Assembly (NCBI GenBank): GCA_005777805.1
Contig: SXLG01000030.1
Span: 1 to 37,130, forward strand
DNA length: 37,130 nt
DNA from: Pseudomonadota bacterium
GTDB lineage: Bacteria > Desulfobacterota > Binatia > UBA12015
Direction: 5' to 3'
The notes under the pieces are model-generated. The model had not been told where the DNA came from. It saw only the letters and a program-made list of their open reading frames with translations, and did not search any database. This document shows, one piece after another, positions 22,492-31,536 of the stretch; within the stretch, counting starts at the first letter, position 1, and the number at the start of each line of letters is the position of its first letter. Both the position numbers and the translations under genes were made by a program.

Positions 22492-25050
22492 TCATGTAGC
22501 GGTCCCGCCGCGACGGGAACGCTTGAGCCACCGCCGCCCGCTCACGAAGACAGCAAGCAGGTAGACACCAGCCGTCGCACTCGAGATTGCAACTGCGACC
22601 CGGCTGCCCCGCGGCGCGTACTCTAGCCGGATGCGATGCCGGCCGGCCACGACAGGCAGACCACGCAGGACGTGATCGACCGGGATCACCTGGTATTGGC
22701 GGGGGTCAGCCGGCGCGACGGGCTCGGCGTGCCAGCCCTCGCTCCAGGCATCGGTCACGACCAGCAGTGCATCCGCGTCCACAGACACGTCGAGCACGAT
22801 TTCGTCGGTCGATTCGGAGAGCACGTCGACCTTGCCCTGCACCGGCCCGCCCGCCGTGGGCTCGAGGTCGCCCGGCGGCCGGTCGAGCAGGGCCAGTCGC
22901 ATCGGGTCCCAACCCGGATCCGTCAGTCTGTCCAGCACACCTTCGGGTGTCGCCTCGATCCGCCAGTTTACGACGAAGAAGAAGCGCGGCAGCGGTGCCG
23001 TACGCGCCGGCTCCACCACTTCCGGGGCTTCGCCCAGGTCGTTCTGGCGCCTCCCTGGCAGGCGAAACATAGACTTGCCTGCGGGCAACTCCAGCGCGTC
23101 ATTCGCCCCCGGTCGGATCACCGCGGCGACCCGCAGCAGCCGCAGCAGCGGATAGTCCCCGGCCGGGACGAGGTGGCTCATGCTCCACACCGGCAGGTCG
23201 AGACCCATCGCCCGGAGCATGAAGCGCGCGTAGCGCTCCTGGATGAACGGGTCGTAGCCCCAGACGACCGGCCGCCGGAGTTCCAGGCCGCGGTTGCGAC
23301 CGCGTTCGAGCCCACCACCCGCGTCAAGCGTGCGCTGCGCGGGATCGACCCGCGCGAACCACGCATCCGCCTCCGCTCGCGCGCGGTCGTCGATAGAAAA
23401 CTCACCGCGATGGCCGCGGGCGAAGACCAGGAGCTCGACGAGTGCCAGGGCGATCAGCAGCGCCACAGCACCGCGCCAGCGCGGAACCAGTGCAAACAGG
23501 ACTGCGGCCAGACCTGCGACGGCACATGCAACCAGAAGGCCGTCACGTGCAAATAGAGCGGCTCGCGCGACATCGTGATCCGAGAGCCAGTAGGCCACCT
23601 CGCGCGACTCCTGAACCCCACGCACGAGATCGCTCCACGCGCTCCCGCGCGCCATCGTCGCGATCCCGACGGCCGCAGCCCCGAGCGCCAGCACCACAAG
23701 GCCGAGCGCCGGCACCGCTGGCCACGCCCCGCCGGGACTCGCCCGCACGCGATCGACTCCGAGGCCCGCAAGCAGCGCCACGGCCAGCGCGGCGAAGGGT
23801 GCGAATTTCGAGGGCGCGCGCAGCTGCGCGAACCCCGGAATCCAATCGAAGAGCAGGCGATGGGCGGGCGTATGCCGGCCGAGCGTCAGGACGAGCATCA
23901 CCACGAGCAGCGCCAGGAGGCCCCGGCGCGCCCGTGCCTGCCCCGGAGCAGTGGCCCCGAGAACAGCGAAAGCAAGCACAACGACACCGACAAAGAGGTT
24001 CGCATCCCAGAAGAAGGTCCGGCCCCAGTAGGGAACCGTCAAAACATCCCCGAGCAGCCCCGGCACGATTGCCGTGAACAGATTCTCGGGAGGCAGCGAG
24101 TACGTGGCGGCCCAATCGTAGGAGACCCCCGCGCCGCGCAAAGATTCGCGCGCCGCCACGATCCCGGTCCAGAGTTGCGCCGCCGAGAGCAGGACAGCGC
24201 CGCCGCCGATCGCCACCAGTGCCACGAGTCGTGGCGCCAGCCCGCCGCACGTAAACGCGACACCACCGTCGCTGACGCGGAGTTCCTCAGCGGCGCCCGG
24301 TACCGACCCGTGACGCCACGTCGACACGAACTGAGCCGCGCAGAGGATGGCGCCCGCGAACACCGCCATCAGAACGCCGCCCGGATAACCGGCCAGCACT
24401 TGCATCGCGAGCGCGAACGTCCCCACCAGCACCCAGCCGAGACCGGGTCGGATGACGACACGTTCGAGCGCGCAGAAGAACAGCGGTGTCCATGCGAGCA
24501 CGGCAAGAACAGTGAGCTGACCCGCGAGCACGCGACCGATCCAGGTCCCCCCCGAAATCGCCACGGTCCCTGCGAGAAATGCACCGACGGGCTGGAGTCC
24601 CCGCTGCCGCCCCCACCCGTAGGTAAAGAGCGCCATCAACGCCGTGTGCAGGACCACCTCGAAGTTCAACGCAAGCGGCAGCGGCAGGACGAGATGGATC
24701 AGATTCGGCGGGTAGAACATCGCCGACTGCCAGCCGCCAATGAAGGGCGTGCCGGCAAACAAATATGGATTCCACCAGGGCAGGTTCCCTCCGGCGAGCT
24801 CACCAAACCCGAAGGCTCGCGCTGGCAGGAAGTAGCGGGCCAGGTCGCCCAGCGGATGCGACACGATCGTACGCGTCCCCGGCGCCAATAAATCGCCGTA
24901 GGTCAGAGCCACGAGAGCGATCAGGCCAAGTCCCGCGGCGATATCGACACGGCGCACATGAATCGAGAGACGCGGACCTGGTGCGGCCGCCTCTCCTGCG
25001 CGGCTGCTCACGACGCGACACTCGCGCTTTTCGTCGGCGCGGGGATGCAC
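22492..25050 (-). CDS. YfhO-family membrane glycosyltransferase (copy 2)
   Basis: Up to 852 residues. YfhO-type GT-C protein: first membrane segment near 36-55, then a long loop with WNPYLFAGTPFIGGWQSAMF, about a dozen membrane segments to residue about 560, a soluble domain (GYDPFIQERYARFMLRAMG; PLPRFFFVVNW) and a last membrane segment near 825-842. Known YfhO proteins move sugars from polyprenyl-phosphate onto (lipo)teichoic acids. It is a clear paralogue of the gene at 25317-27935: VPYWGRTFFWDANLF and PGFAQLRAPSKF are identical in both. The GTG at 25050 is the longest start; GTG at 24957 is as likely, because the first 20-odd codons are read through a repeat unit. It lies 266 bp after copy 1 on the same strand. 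Confidence 0.85.
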   Translation of the reverse strand: MHPRADEKRECRVVSSRAGEAAAPGPRLSIHVRRVDIAAGLGLIALVALTYGDLLAPGTRTIVSHPLGDLARYFLPARAFGFGELAGGNLPWWNPYLFAGTPFIGGWQSAMFYPPNLIHLVLPLPLALNFEVVLHTALMALFTYGWGRQRGLQPVGAFLAGTVAISGGTWIGRVLAGQLTVLAVLAWTPLFFCALERVVIRPGLGWVLVGTFALAMQVLAGYPGGVLMAVFAGAILCAAQFVSTWRHGSVPGAAEELRVSDGGVAFTCGGLAPRLVALVAIGGGAVLLSAAQLWTGIVAARESLRGAGVSYDWAATYSLPPENLFTAIVPGLLGDVLTVPYWGRTFFWDANLFVGVVVLAFAVLGATAPGQARARRGLLALLVVMLVLTLGRHTPAHRLLFDWIPGFAQLRAPSKFAPFAALAVALLAGLGVDRVRASPGGAWPAVPALGLVVLALGAAAVGIATMARGSAWSDLVRGVQESREVAYWLSDHDVARAALFARDGLLVACAVAGLAAVLFALVPRWRGAVALLIALALVELLVFARGHRGEFSIDDRARAEADAWFARVDPAQRTLDAGGGLERGRNRGLELRRPVVWGYDPFIQERYARFMLRAMGLDLPVWSMSHLVPAGDYPLLRLLRVAAVIRPGANDALELPAGKSMFRLPGRRQNDLGEAPEVVEPARTAPLPRFFFVVNWRIEATPEGVLDRLTDPGWDPMRLALLDRPPGDLEPTAGGPVQGKVDVLSESTDEIVLDVSVDADALLVVTDAWSEGWHAEPVAPADPRQYQVIPVDHVLRGLPVVAGRHRIRLEYAPRGSRVAVAISSATAGVYLLAVFVSGRRWLKRSRRGGTAT

Positions 25051-25165
25051 ATCAGGGCGCCGCTCCCGCGAAGGTGCTCACGACGCGACGCCCGTGGCCA
25101 TCCTCGCAAGCGATCGGGCTGGTCCTGCCGCCGCTCCCGCGAGCGTGTTCACGGCGCAACACCCG
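24988..25165. repeat. Three degenerate direct repeats, period 70-71 bp
   Basis: About 33-bp units around 24988-25022, 25060-25092 and 25131-25163, each with a CTCC(C/T)GCG-type start and the core TG(C/T)TCACG(A/G)CGC(G/A)AC. The 38-bp stretches between them are unlike each other. The first unit overlaps the 5' end of YfhO copy 2; the others lie in the gap before it. Confidence 0.65.
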
Positions 25166-25316
25166 GCATACGCCGTCTCGGCTCGTGCCCTCTTGGCCTC
25201 TCGGGCGCTGCACGCGGGACTCTCATACTCGGCGCCCCATGGCGGTCATCCCCGCTCTGCGTCTTGGTAGCGCGAAGGTCAAGCCGGCACCGAACACGCC
25301 CGTCGTGCTTGCCCTC

Positions 25317-27935
25317 TCAGGCGACCGCGGATGGGGCCGATCGGTCGCCTGGGGTGAGCTCGGCGCCTGTGCCGCCGGGTGCGCCACCAACTCGGCGCCG
25401 CAACACGATCCCTCTCCCCGCCCAGACCAGAACCGCCACCAGATAGAGCACGCCCCCGCCGAGCGAGACCCAGGGCCCGATCCGCACCGAGGCCGGAGCA
25501 TATTCGAGACGGAAGCGGTGGTGGCCGGGGCGCAAGGGAATCCCGCGCAGGATGTGATCGACCGGCAGCACCTCGTAGCGCCGCTCGTCCGCGGGATCGA
25601 TCGGCACGACCCGCCAACCTTCGCTGAAGATCTCCGTCAGAACGAGCAGTCCTTCCGCGTCGACAGTGACGTCCAGTACTATTTCATCGCTCGACTCGGA
25701 GAGGACGAGGATCTTGCCCTGGACCGGACCGCCGTGCGGCTGCACTCCGAGGGGCAGGCGGTCGAGGACCGCGACGCGCGCCAGATCGATGCCTGGCTGA
25801 CCGACGAAGGGCAGCACATACTCGCGGTTCGGCAAAGCAACGAAGTCTGAGACAAAGAAAAAGCGTGGCAGGGGCTCTGCTTCGAGCACTTGCAGGCTGT
25901 CCGGCCCCTCGGCGTCGCTGTTCTGCTCGTGCCCCCAGACGCGGAAGGCAGCCTTCTTGGTCGGCAGCGGGACGGGATCGCCCTCGGCAGGAAGGATCAC
26001 CGTGTCGGCGCGCACCAGGCGCAGCAACGGATGGGGCTTCCGGGGCGTCATGTTGGTCATGTACCAGAGCGGCGCCTTCAACTTCTGGGTGAAGCGGATG
26101 AACTCGGCGTAGCGACCGAGCACGATCGGGTCGTAACCCCAGACCACGGAGCGCCGGAAAGCCATGGCGCGGTTACGCGAGCGATCGCGCTGCCCGCCCA
26201 GATCGAACGTCCGCCGCTTCGGGTCGCCGTTGCGGAACAAGCGATCGGCGACCGGTCGCTCCAGATCCTCCGCCGCGAATTCACCACGGTACGTCCGCGC
26301 GAACACGAAGAGATCCAGCACCGCGATCGCCACCACCACGACCGCGACCCCGCGCCAGCGCTCCGCCAGGGCCAGCAGGCCGGCCACGAACACGGCGGTC
26401 ACGCCAGCGGCGATCAACCCCGATCGGGCGAGGGGGGCCGCCCGCGCGACATCTTCGTCCGAGAGCCAGTAATAAACCTCTTGCTCTTCCTGCATGGAAC
26501 GGACGAGATCCTGCCACTCCGTGCCGGCCGCCATGGCATCGACCCAAGCCGCGCCGAGCAAGAACACCACACCCAGCAGGAGGAGCCATGCCGCGGCATG
26601 ACGCGCCCCGGAAGCCGTGCCAAGCAGTCGATCCACGCCGATTCCGGCCAGCAACGCCACCGCGAAGACAGCGAACGACAAGAACTTCGATGGCGCGCGC
26701 AACTGCGCGAAGCCCGGCACCCAATCGAAGAGCAAGCGATGCACCCAGGTGTGGTGGCCGAGCGAGAGGAAGAGCATCACGAGGATCAGGGCCACCAACC
26801 CACGCCGCGCCTCCGACTGTCCCGGCGCGGTCGCTCCCAGAAACGCCAGAACGACCGTCGCCACTCCGAAGAAGAGATTGGCATCCCAGAAGAAGGTGCG
26901 GCCCCAGTAGGGCACGGTGAGAACGTCGCCGAGCAGCGCAGGCACGAAGACCGTCAGCAGATTCTCGGGCGGAAACGAGTAGGTCGAAGCCCAACGATAG
27001 TCCACGCCCGAGCCACGCAACGATTCACCGGCCACATCAAGCCCGGTCCAGAGCTGGACCGCCGAGATCAGGACAGCGCCGATCCCGATCACGGCCACGG
27101 CCAGCAACGTGTTGCGGAAGTCGCTGAAGCGCCGCCAGCCGAAGCGAAGATCGAAACCCCCGCGCCGGTTCGCGGTCGGCGGCAGGCGCCGCAGCGAAGC
27201 CTCGCCGAGCCGGATCAGCGCGTAGAAGACCGCGACGAAGCCGGCCATGAGATTGTAGCCCGGATGTCCGGCCAGCACCTGCATCGCCAGCGCGAGAATG
27301 CCGACCAACACCCAGCCAACGCTCGGCCGGTCGAGGACCTTCTCGAGCGCGCAGTAGAAGAGCGGCACCCAGGCGAGGGCGGCCAGCACCGTGAGCTGCC
27401 CGGCAAGCACGCGTTCGACGTAAGCGCCGCTGCAGATCGCCACCACGCCCGCGAAGAAAGCACCGGCCGGGCGAATCCCCCGCTGACGCGCCCAGAAGCA
27501 GGTAAAGAGCGCCATCAGCAGGACGTGCAGCGCGGCCTCGACGTTGAGCGCCAGATAGAGCGGCAGCACCAAGTGGATCAGATTCAGCGGGTAGAACATC
27601 GCCGACTGCCAGCCACCGACGAACGGCGTTCCGGAGAACAGATAAGGGTTCCAGTAGGGGATGTTGCCGCGTGCCAGTTCCTCGTAGCCGAAGGCACGAA
27701 AGGGCAGGAAGTAGCGGAAGACATCGCCCGCGCCGTGCGAGACCACGGTCTGGGTGCCAGGCAAGAGCAGGTCGCCGTAGAGTGCGGCGACGAGCGCGAC
27801 CAGACCGGCCACGGCAAGTGCATCGGCCCGCCACGCACGGACCGGAGCCACGGTCGCAGCCGCTTGACGATCGCTCACCGGTGCGGCCCGGACAGCGCTC
27901 ACGAAGGCGCCCCCACCGGCATCCGGGTCTGCCAC
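25317..27935 (-). CDS. YfhO-family membrane glycosyltransferase (copy 1)
   Basis: 872 residues, GTG start at 27935, seven bases after the stop of the AP-superfamily lipoprotein gene, so the two are almost certainly co-transcribed. Same layout as copy 2: loop WNPYLFSGTPFVGGWQSAMF, VLAGQLTVLAALAW, GDVLTVPYWGRTFFWDANLF, PGFAQLRAPSKFLSF, then a large soluble domain with VVWGYDPIVLGRYAEF and PLPRFFFVSDF, and a final membrane segment near 825-846. The very C-terminus (VGGAPGGTGAELTPGD) is flexible. Expected to use a polyprenyl-phosphate sugar at the outer face of the inner membrane. Divergence from copy 2 is greatest in the soluble domain, which may set the acceptor. Confidence 0.87.
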   Translation of the reverse strand: MADPDAGGGAFVSAVRAAPVSDRQAAATVAPVRAWRADALAVAGLVALVAALYGDLLLPGTQTVVSHGAGDVFRYFLPFRAFGYEELARGNIPYWNPYLFSGTPFVGGWQSAMFYPLNLIHLVLPLYLALNVEAALHVLLMALFTCFWARQRGIRPAGAFFAGVVAICSGAYVERVLAGQLTVLAALAWVPLFYCALEKVLDRPSVGWVLVGILALAMQVLAGHPGYNLMAGFVAVFYALIRLGEASLRRLPPTANRRGGFDLRFGWRRFSDFRNTLLAVAVIGIGAVLISAVQLWTGLDVAGESLRGSGVDYRWASTYSFPPENLLTVFVPALLGDVLTVPYWGRTFFWDANLFFGVATVVLAFLGATAPGQSEARRGLVALILVMLFLSLGHHTWVHRLLFDWVPGFAQLRAPSKFLSFAVFAVALLAGIGVDRLLGTASGARHAAAWLLLLGVVFLLGAAWVDAMAAGTEWQDLVRSMQEEQEVYYWLSDEDVARAAPLARSGLIAAGVTAVFVAGLLALAERWRGVAVVVVAIAVLDLFVFARTYRGEFAAEDLERPVADRLFRNGDPKRRTFDLGGQRDRSRNRAMAFRRSVVWGYDPIVLGRYAEFIRFTQKLKAPLWYMTNMTPRKPHPLLRLVRADTVILPAEGDPVPLPTKKAAFRVWGHEQNSDAEGPDSLQVLEAEPLPRFFFVSDFVALPNREYVLPFVGQPGIDLARVAVLDRLPLGVQPHGGPVQGKILVLSESSDEIVLDVTVDAEGLLVLTEIFSEGWRVVPIDPADERRYEVLPVDHILRGIPLRPGHHRFRLEYAPASVRIGPWVSLGGGVLYLVAVLVWAGRGIVLRRRVGGAPGGTGAELTPGDRSAPSAVA

Positions 27936-27942
27936 GAAACCA

Positions 27943-30150
27943 TCACTCTACGTACCCCAGCGCGCGGAGCTTCCGGCGCGTCTCCGGCTCGACCGGTTGC
28001 AGCGGAGTGGCCGGCGGCGGCGGGGCCTTGCCGCCGAGCTTCATGTAGCCGCCCGCCACCAGCTCGGCCTTGTGGTGCAGCGCAGGATTCTCGATCGGAT
28101 GGCGTTCGGCGGGATCGGTAGCCAGATCGTAGGCCTCCAGCGTCGTCTGGCCATCGCGCTTGCGGAAGATCCACTTCGAGCTGCCCTGTCGCGCCGCCAG
28201 CAGGTTATCGAGGGAGAAGGGCGGACTCGGCTTGTTCTCGGCGAAGAGCGCGCGCGAGGGAACCGGCGCGCCACGGAGCATGGCGGGTTCGAGACTCACG
28301 CCGTGGAGGAAGGCCGGCGCGCGCACGCCGAGCAGGTCGAGCAGGGTCGGCACCACGTCAATCAGCGATACTGGATCGGCGACGGTCTGGCCCGGTGAGA
28401 TCAGATCGGGGGCCCTGACGACGAGCGGCACGTGCAGACTCTCCTCGTAGAGTGCGGCCGAGTGACCGCGGCCGCCGTGTTCCTCGAACTCCTCGCCGTG
28501 ATCGGCCGTAACGACGACGATGGTCGAGGGGTCGAGGCCAAGCCGGTCGAGGCCGTCCATGAGCTTCTTCACCACGCCGTCGAGGTAGCGCGCCTCGCCG
28601 CTGTAGCGGCGGCGCTCTTCTTCGGCCGTACCCTGCCAGGTGGTGGGGTCGACGCCTGCGGGGGCTTCGCTGTGATCACCCTTCGAGAAGACATCGAACT
28701 CTTTGGGTGGCAAGTAGGGGCTGTGCACCTGGTAGGTGTGCAGGAAGAGGAAGAACCGTTCGTTGGCGTGCTTCTCGAGCCAGGCGAGCGCGGCATCGAC
28801 ACCCTCGCGTGCCATGCCGGCCGATTCCCAGGCTGAGCTGCCGCGAAATTCGCGATAGAAGTCGAAGCCGCGCGAGAAGCCACTCCCGGCGTTCAGCATC
28901 GCATCTTCCGTAAAGGCCGCCGTGGCCCAGCCATCGAGCGCCAGCAGCTCGGCCAGGGTCGGGATCGTCGGCGCGAGTCTCTGATCAGCAGCCACCGTCC
29001 GGTGGGCAATCGGGTAGAGCCCGGTGAACAGACTCATGTGCGAGCCGGTGGTCGAGGGATAGGCCGACATCGCTGCGCTGAAGCGTGCACCGCCCGATGC
29101 CCAGCGGTCCAGCTCGGGCATGATGGCCCGGTCGTCGAGTGTGCCGCCAAGCTGGTCAGCCCGCAGCGTGTCGAGAGAGATCAGCACGACGTTGCGCCCG
29201 CTGCCGCGCCGCCGTGGTTCGACCAGGCGCGGGGCACCCCACAGCGGCAGGGTGAACCGCAGGTCGCCGCCCCTGTCCCCGGGGACAATCTCGCTCTCGA
29301 ACACGAAACGCACGGTCTCGCCGGCCAGCCGATCGAGCGCGATCTCATGGTCCTGCCAGGCCGCGATCCCTGCCGCAGGCTCGACCGTGGTGCGGAAGAT
29401 CTCCTCGTCGGCGGGCGAGGCCCCTGCCGCCGGCGCGCGCCGCACGCTGAGTCGCAGGGCGGCAGGCTGGGCCTCGGGAACCGTGCCGCGCGGATCGTAA
29501 CCGGTCGAGAAAAGGATCCGTGCACCGGGACCGATTCGCGTGGGGGCACTGACGCGCACCTGGCGCGCTGGCGGAACGCGCAGTGTGGCGAGAAGCACGG
29601 GCTGCCACTCGGACGAGGGCTGCGCGTGCGGCCATCGGCCGCGCACGGTGGACGCGCCGGTCTCGGCCCCACGCGCCACTCCAACAGTAGCCTTGACCGG
29701 CTCGCCGAGGCCGTCGGCACGCTTCGTGATGACGGTGGGCCGCAAGAGAATCAGATCCTTGGAAACGCGCGGGCGCGCTTCGAACTCGAGTTCGACGTCT
29801 TCGCCGCCGATTCCTCGCAGCTTGCCACGGTCGAGAAGCTCGCTGCCGCTCAGGCAGCCGAACGCCGGGCGGATGTCGTCGCCCAGCCGGCAGTTTCCCT
29901 GGGCCAGACGCTGGGCCGGCGGGAGCACAGCGAACTCGTCATAGAAACGCAGCACCGGCTCGACCACCATCTGGTCCGCCGGCTGTGGACCCGAGCATCC
30001 GAGCTGCAGGAGGGCGCAGGCCAGACCCGCCGCGACAAGCCGCACCGGCCGCTGGGCGACGCCGGCCCAACCGGGGTGGCCCGACGCAGGACGGATCGTC
30101 GCGCCGGCGGGGGCGTAGACGCGCAAGCTAAATTCAGGGTGAGATCGCAT
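27943..30150 (-). CDS. Alkaline-phosphatase-superfamily lipoprotein (sulfatase/phosphotransferase-like)
   Basis: 735 residues. Lipoprotein signal with lipobox LQLGC (Cys52) after a long n-region; a shorter GTG start may exist. Residues about 115-310 look like a beta-sandwich (LRFTLPLWGAPRL). The catalytic domain then begins: NVVLISLDTLRADQLG with metal Asp327, the nucleophile segment SAYPSTTGSHMSLFTGLYP, HTYQVHSPYLPP, and VVVTADHGEEFEEHGGRGHS with Asp550, His551 and His563. The position of the sulfatase Cys/Ser is Thr367, and the following Arg is His371, so formylglycine chemistry is not expected. Phosphotransferase (LtaS, EptA, MdoB type) or phosphodiesterase activity fits better. Heads an operon with two YfhO genes. 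Acts in the periplasm or at a membrane face. Confidence 0.85.
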   Translation of the reverse strand: MRSHPEFSLRVYAPAGATIRPASGHPGWAGVAQRPVRLVAAGLACALLQLGCSGPQPADQMVVEPVLRFYDEFAVLPPAQRLAQGNCRLGDDIRPAFGCLSGSELLDRGKLRGIGGEDVELEFEARPRVSKDLILLRPTVITKRADGLGEPVKATVGVARGAETGASTVRGRWPHAQPSSEWQPVLLATLRVPPARQVRVSAPTRIGPGARILFSTGYDPRGTVPEAQPAALRLSVRRAPAAGASPADEEIFRTTVEPAAGIAAWQDHEIALDRLAGETVRFVFESEIVPGDRGGDLRFTLPLWGAPRLVEPRRRGSGRNVVLISLDTLRADQLGGTLDDRAIMPELDRWASGGARFSAAMSAYPSTTGSHMSLFTGLYPIAHRTVAADQRLAPTIPTLAELLALDGWATAAFTEDAMLNAGSGFSRGFDFYREFRGSSAWESAGMAREGVDAALAWLEKHANERFFLFLHTYQVHSPYLPPKEFDVFSKGDHSEAPAGVDPTTWQGTAEEERRRYSGEARYLDGVVKKLMDGLDRLGLDPSTIVVVTADHGEEFEEHGGRGHSAALYEESLHVPLVVRAPDLISPGQTVADPVSLIDVVPTLLDLLGVRAPAFLHGVSLEPAMLRGAPVPSRALFAENKPSPPFSLDNLLAARQGSSKWIFRKRDGQTTLEAYDLATDPAERHPIENPALHHKAELVAGGYMKLGGKAPPPPATPLQPVEPETRRKLRALGYVE

Positions 30151-30563
30151 CTGAACGGGAAGAGTTTCGAACGAGAGAACCCCGCTCCGGTATCACGTTC
30201 CCGTGGTGGAGCGGAAGTCAGAACCGTGGCGCGGCGGTCGTCCCCCGAGGAGTTGAGCCGGGACTCGCGCGTCTGCGCTGGCGCCCGCGCTGGCTCTCGC
30301 GACACCGAGCACGTCAGGATGGCCCCCGGCCAGACGGGCGGGTGCCGGCAGCGCAGCCATCGGTCGACGAGAGTTCTGGCCTGGCAGAGCCGATCGATCC
30401 TCTGGCGGGCCACCACCGCGACTTCTCTGTTGCCGGCTGCCGCCGGGCCCTGATAGTCACTTCCGGTCGCCGTCGCCCGGTCCATTCCACCGGCGCAGCG
30501 CCGATCGTTCATCCCCCATTCAAACCATAATCGCCCCTTCCTCTCTGCCCTTCGAGGCCGCAA
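30151..30563. other. Divergent intergenic region, lipoprotein gene / polyprenol-phosphate mannose synthase gene
   Basis: No gene supported. CATAAT at 30526-30531 could be the -10 of the mannose synthase gene, with no good -35. I see no matching element for the minus-strand operon. Confidence 0.45.
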
Positions 30564-31280
30564 ATGCCCGAGAAACTTGTCATCATCCCCACCTACAACG
30601 AGCGCGGCAACCTCGAGCGCATGTTGCCCGAGCTGCTCGAATTCGATCCGGCGCTCGAGGTCCTCATCGTCGATGACAATTCGCCGGACGGAACCGCGGA
30701 CCTCGCCGAGGCGATCGGCCGGGAACGCGGGCGCATCCACGTGCTGCGGCGGGCGAACAAGGAAGGCATCGGCCCGGCCTATCTGGCGGGCTTCAAGCGC
30801 GCCCTCGAGCTGGGCGCCGAACTCATCGTCCAGATGGATGCCGACTTCTCGCATCCGATCGGTTCGTTGCCCGACCTCTTCCGCGGTGCACAGACCCACG
30901 ACGTGGTCCTCGGCTCGCGCTACATCGACGGCATCACGGTGGTCCGCTGGCCGATCGAGCGGCTGCTGCTCAGCTACTTCGGCAACGTCTACGTCCGCGC
31001 CCTGACGGGGATGCCCGTGCGCGACACCACCGGCGGCTTCAAATGTTGGCGACGGGCCACGCTGGCAGCACTCGATCTCGACCGGGTTCGCTCGAATGGC
31101 TACGCCTTTCAGGTCGAGATGAACTACCGCGCCTGGTGCAAGGGCTTCTCGCTGCTCGAGATCCCGATCATCTTCATGGACCGCGAGGTCGGCACCTCGA
31201 AGATGTCCAAGAAGATCGGTCTGGAGGCGCTCTTGGTCGTGGCCGAATTGCGCCTGCGCAAGGCGTTCGGGCGGCTTTAG
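30564..31280 (+). CDS. Polyprenol-monophosphomannose synthase (DPM1/Ppm1-like GT2)
   Basis: 238 residues, soluble GT2 glycosyltransferase that would load mannose from GDP-mannose onto polyprenyl phosphate at the cytoplasmic membrane face. Motifs: VIIPTYNERGNLERML at 6-21, VLIVDDNSPDGTADLAEAI at 33-51, the DxD block QMDADFSHP near 89-97, LGSRYIDG near 115, DTTGGFKCWRR near 154-164 and MNYRAWCKGFSLLEIPI near 187-203. It lacks the C-terminal membrane helices of CsbB/GtrB-type enzymes, matching the catalytic part of DPM1. ATG 30564 is the obvious start. The product is the donor expected by the GT39-like and perhaps YfhO-like enzymes of this window. Sugar specificity (mannose versus glucose) is inferred from overall likeness. 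Confidence 0.92.
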   Translation: MPEKLVIIPTYNERGNLERMLPELLEFDPALEVLIVDDNSPDGTADLAEAIGRERGRIHVLRRANKEGIGPAYLAGFKRALELGAELIVQMDADFSHPIGSLPDLFRGAQTHDVVLGSRYIDGITVVRWPIERLLLSYFGNVYVRALTGMPVRDTTGGFKCWRRATLAALDLDRVRSNGYAFQVEMNYRAWCKGFSLLEIPIIFMDREVGTSKMSKKIGLEALLVVAELRLRKAFGRL

Positions 31281-31536
31281 CGCGCCTGCCGCGGACAGGC
31301 TGCACGCCGCCGGTCCCCCCGACGAAACGAAGACCCCCTGCTCCGTGGTGGCATGGCGTGCGGCCGCGCGTCGCTCTTGCCCGTCGCCTGCCGCAAGCGT
31401 GCGGAAACTCGCTGGCGCACGTTCGCATCGGCCAGTTGCTTGCGTTCCTGGGCAGCAGAGCAACACGCACGGACCGCTCGTCGGCCGCCGCCTCGACCCT
31501 GCGGGATGCAACGGATACGTTCGAGCCTCCCCCCCC

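Noticed and set aside
24988-25165. CRISPR-like array (three repeats with 38-bp spacers)
   Set aside because: The repeats differ from each other at many positions, there are only three, no cas gene is nearby and the first unit overlaps a gene start.
25890-28121. A 743-codon open frame on the plus strand
   Set aside because: Antisense to YfhO copy 1 and the lipoprotein gene; extremely charged, no hydrophobic core, no family marks.
29002-30453. A 483-codon open frame on the plus strand
   Set aside because: Antisense to the catalytic domain of the AP-superfamily lipoprotein; composition typical of a reverse-strand shadow.
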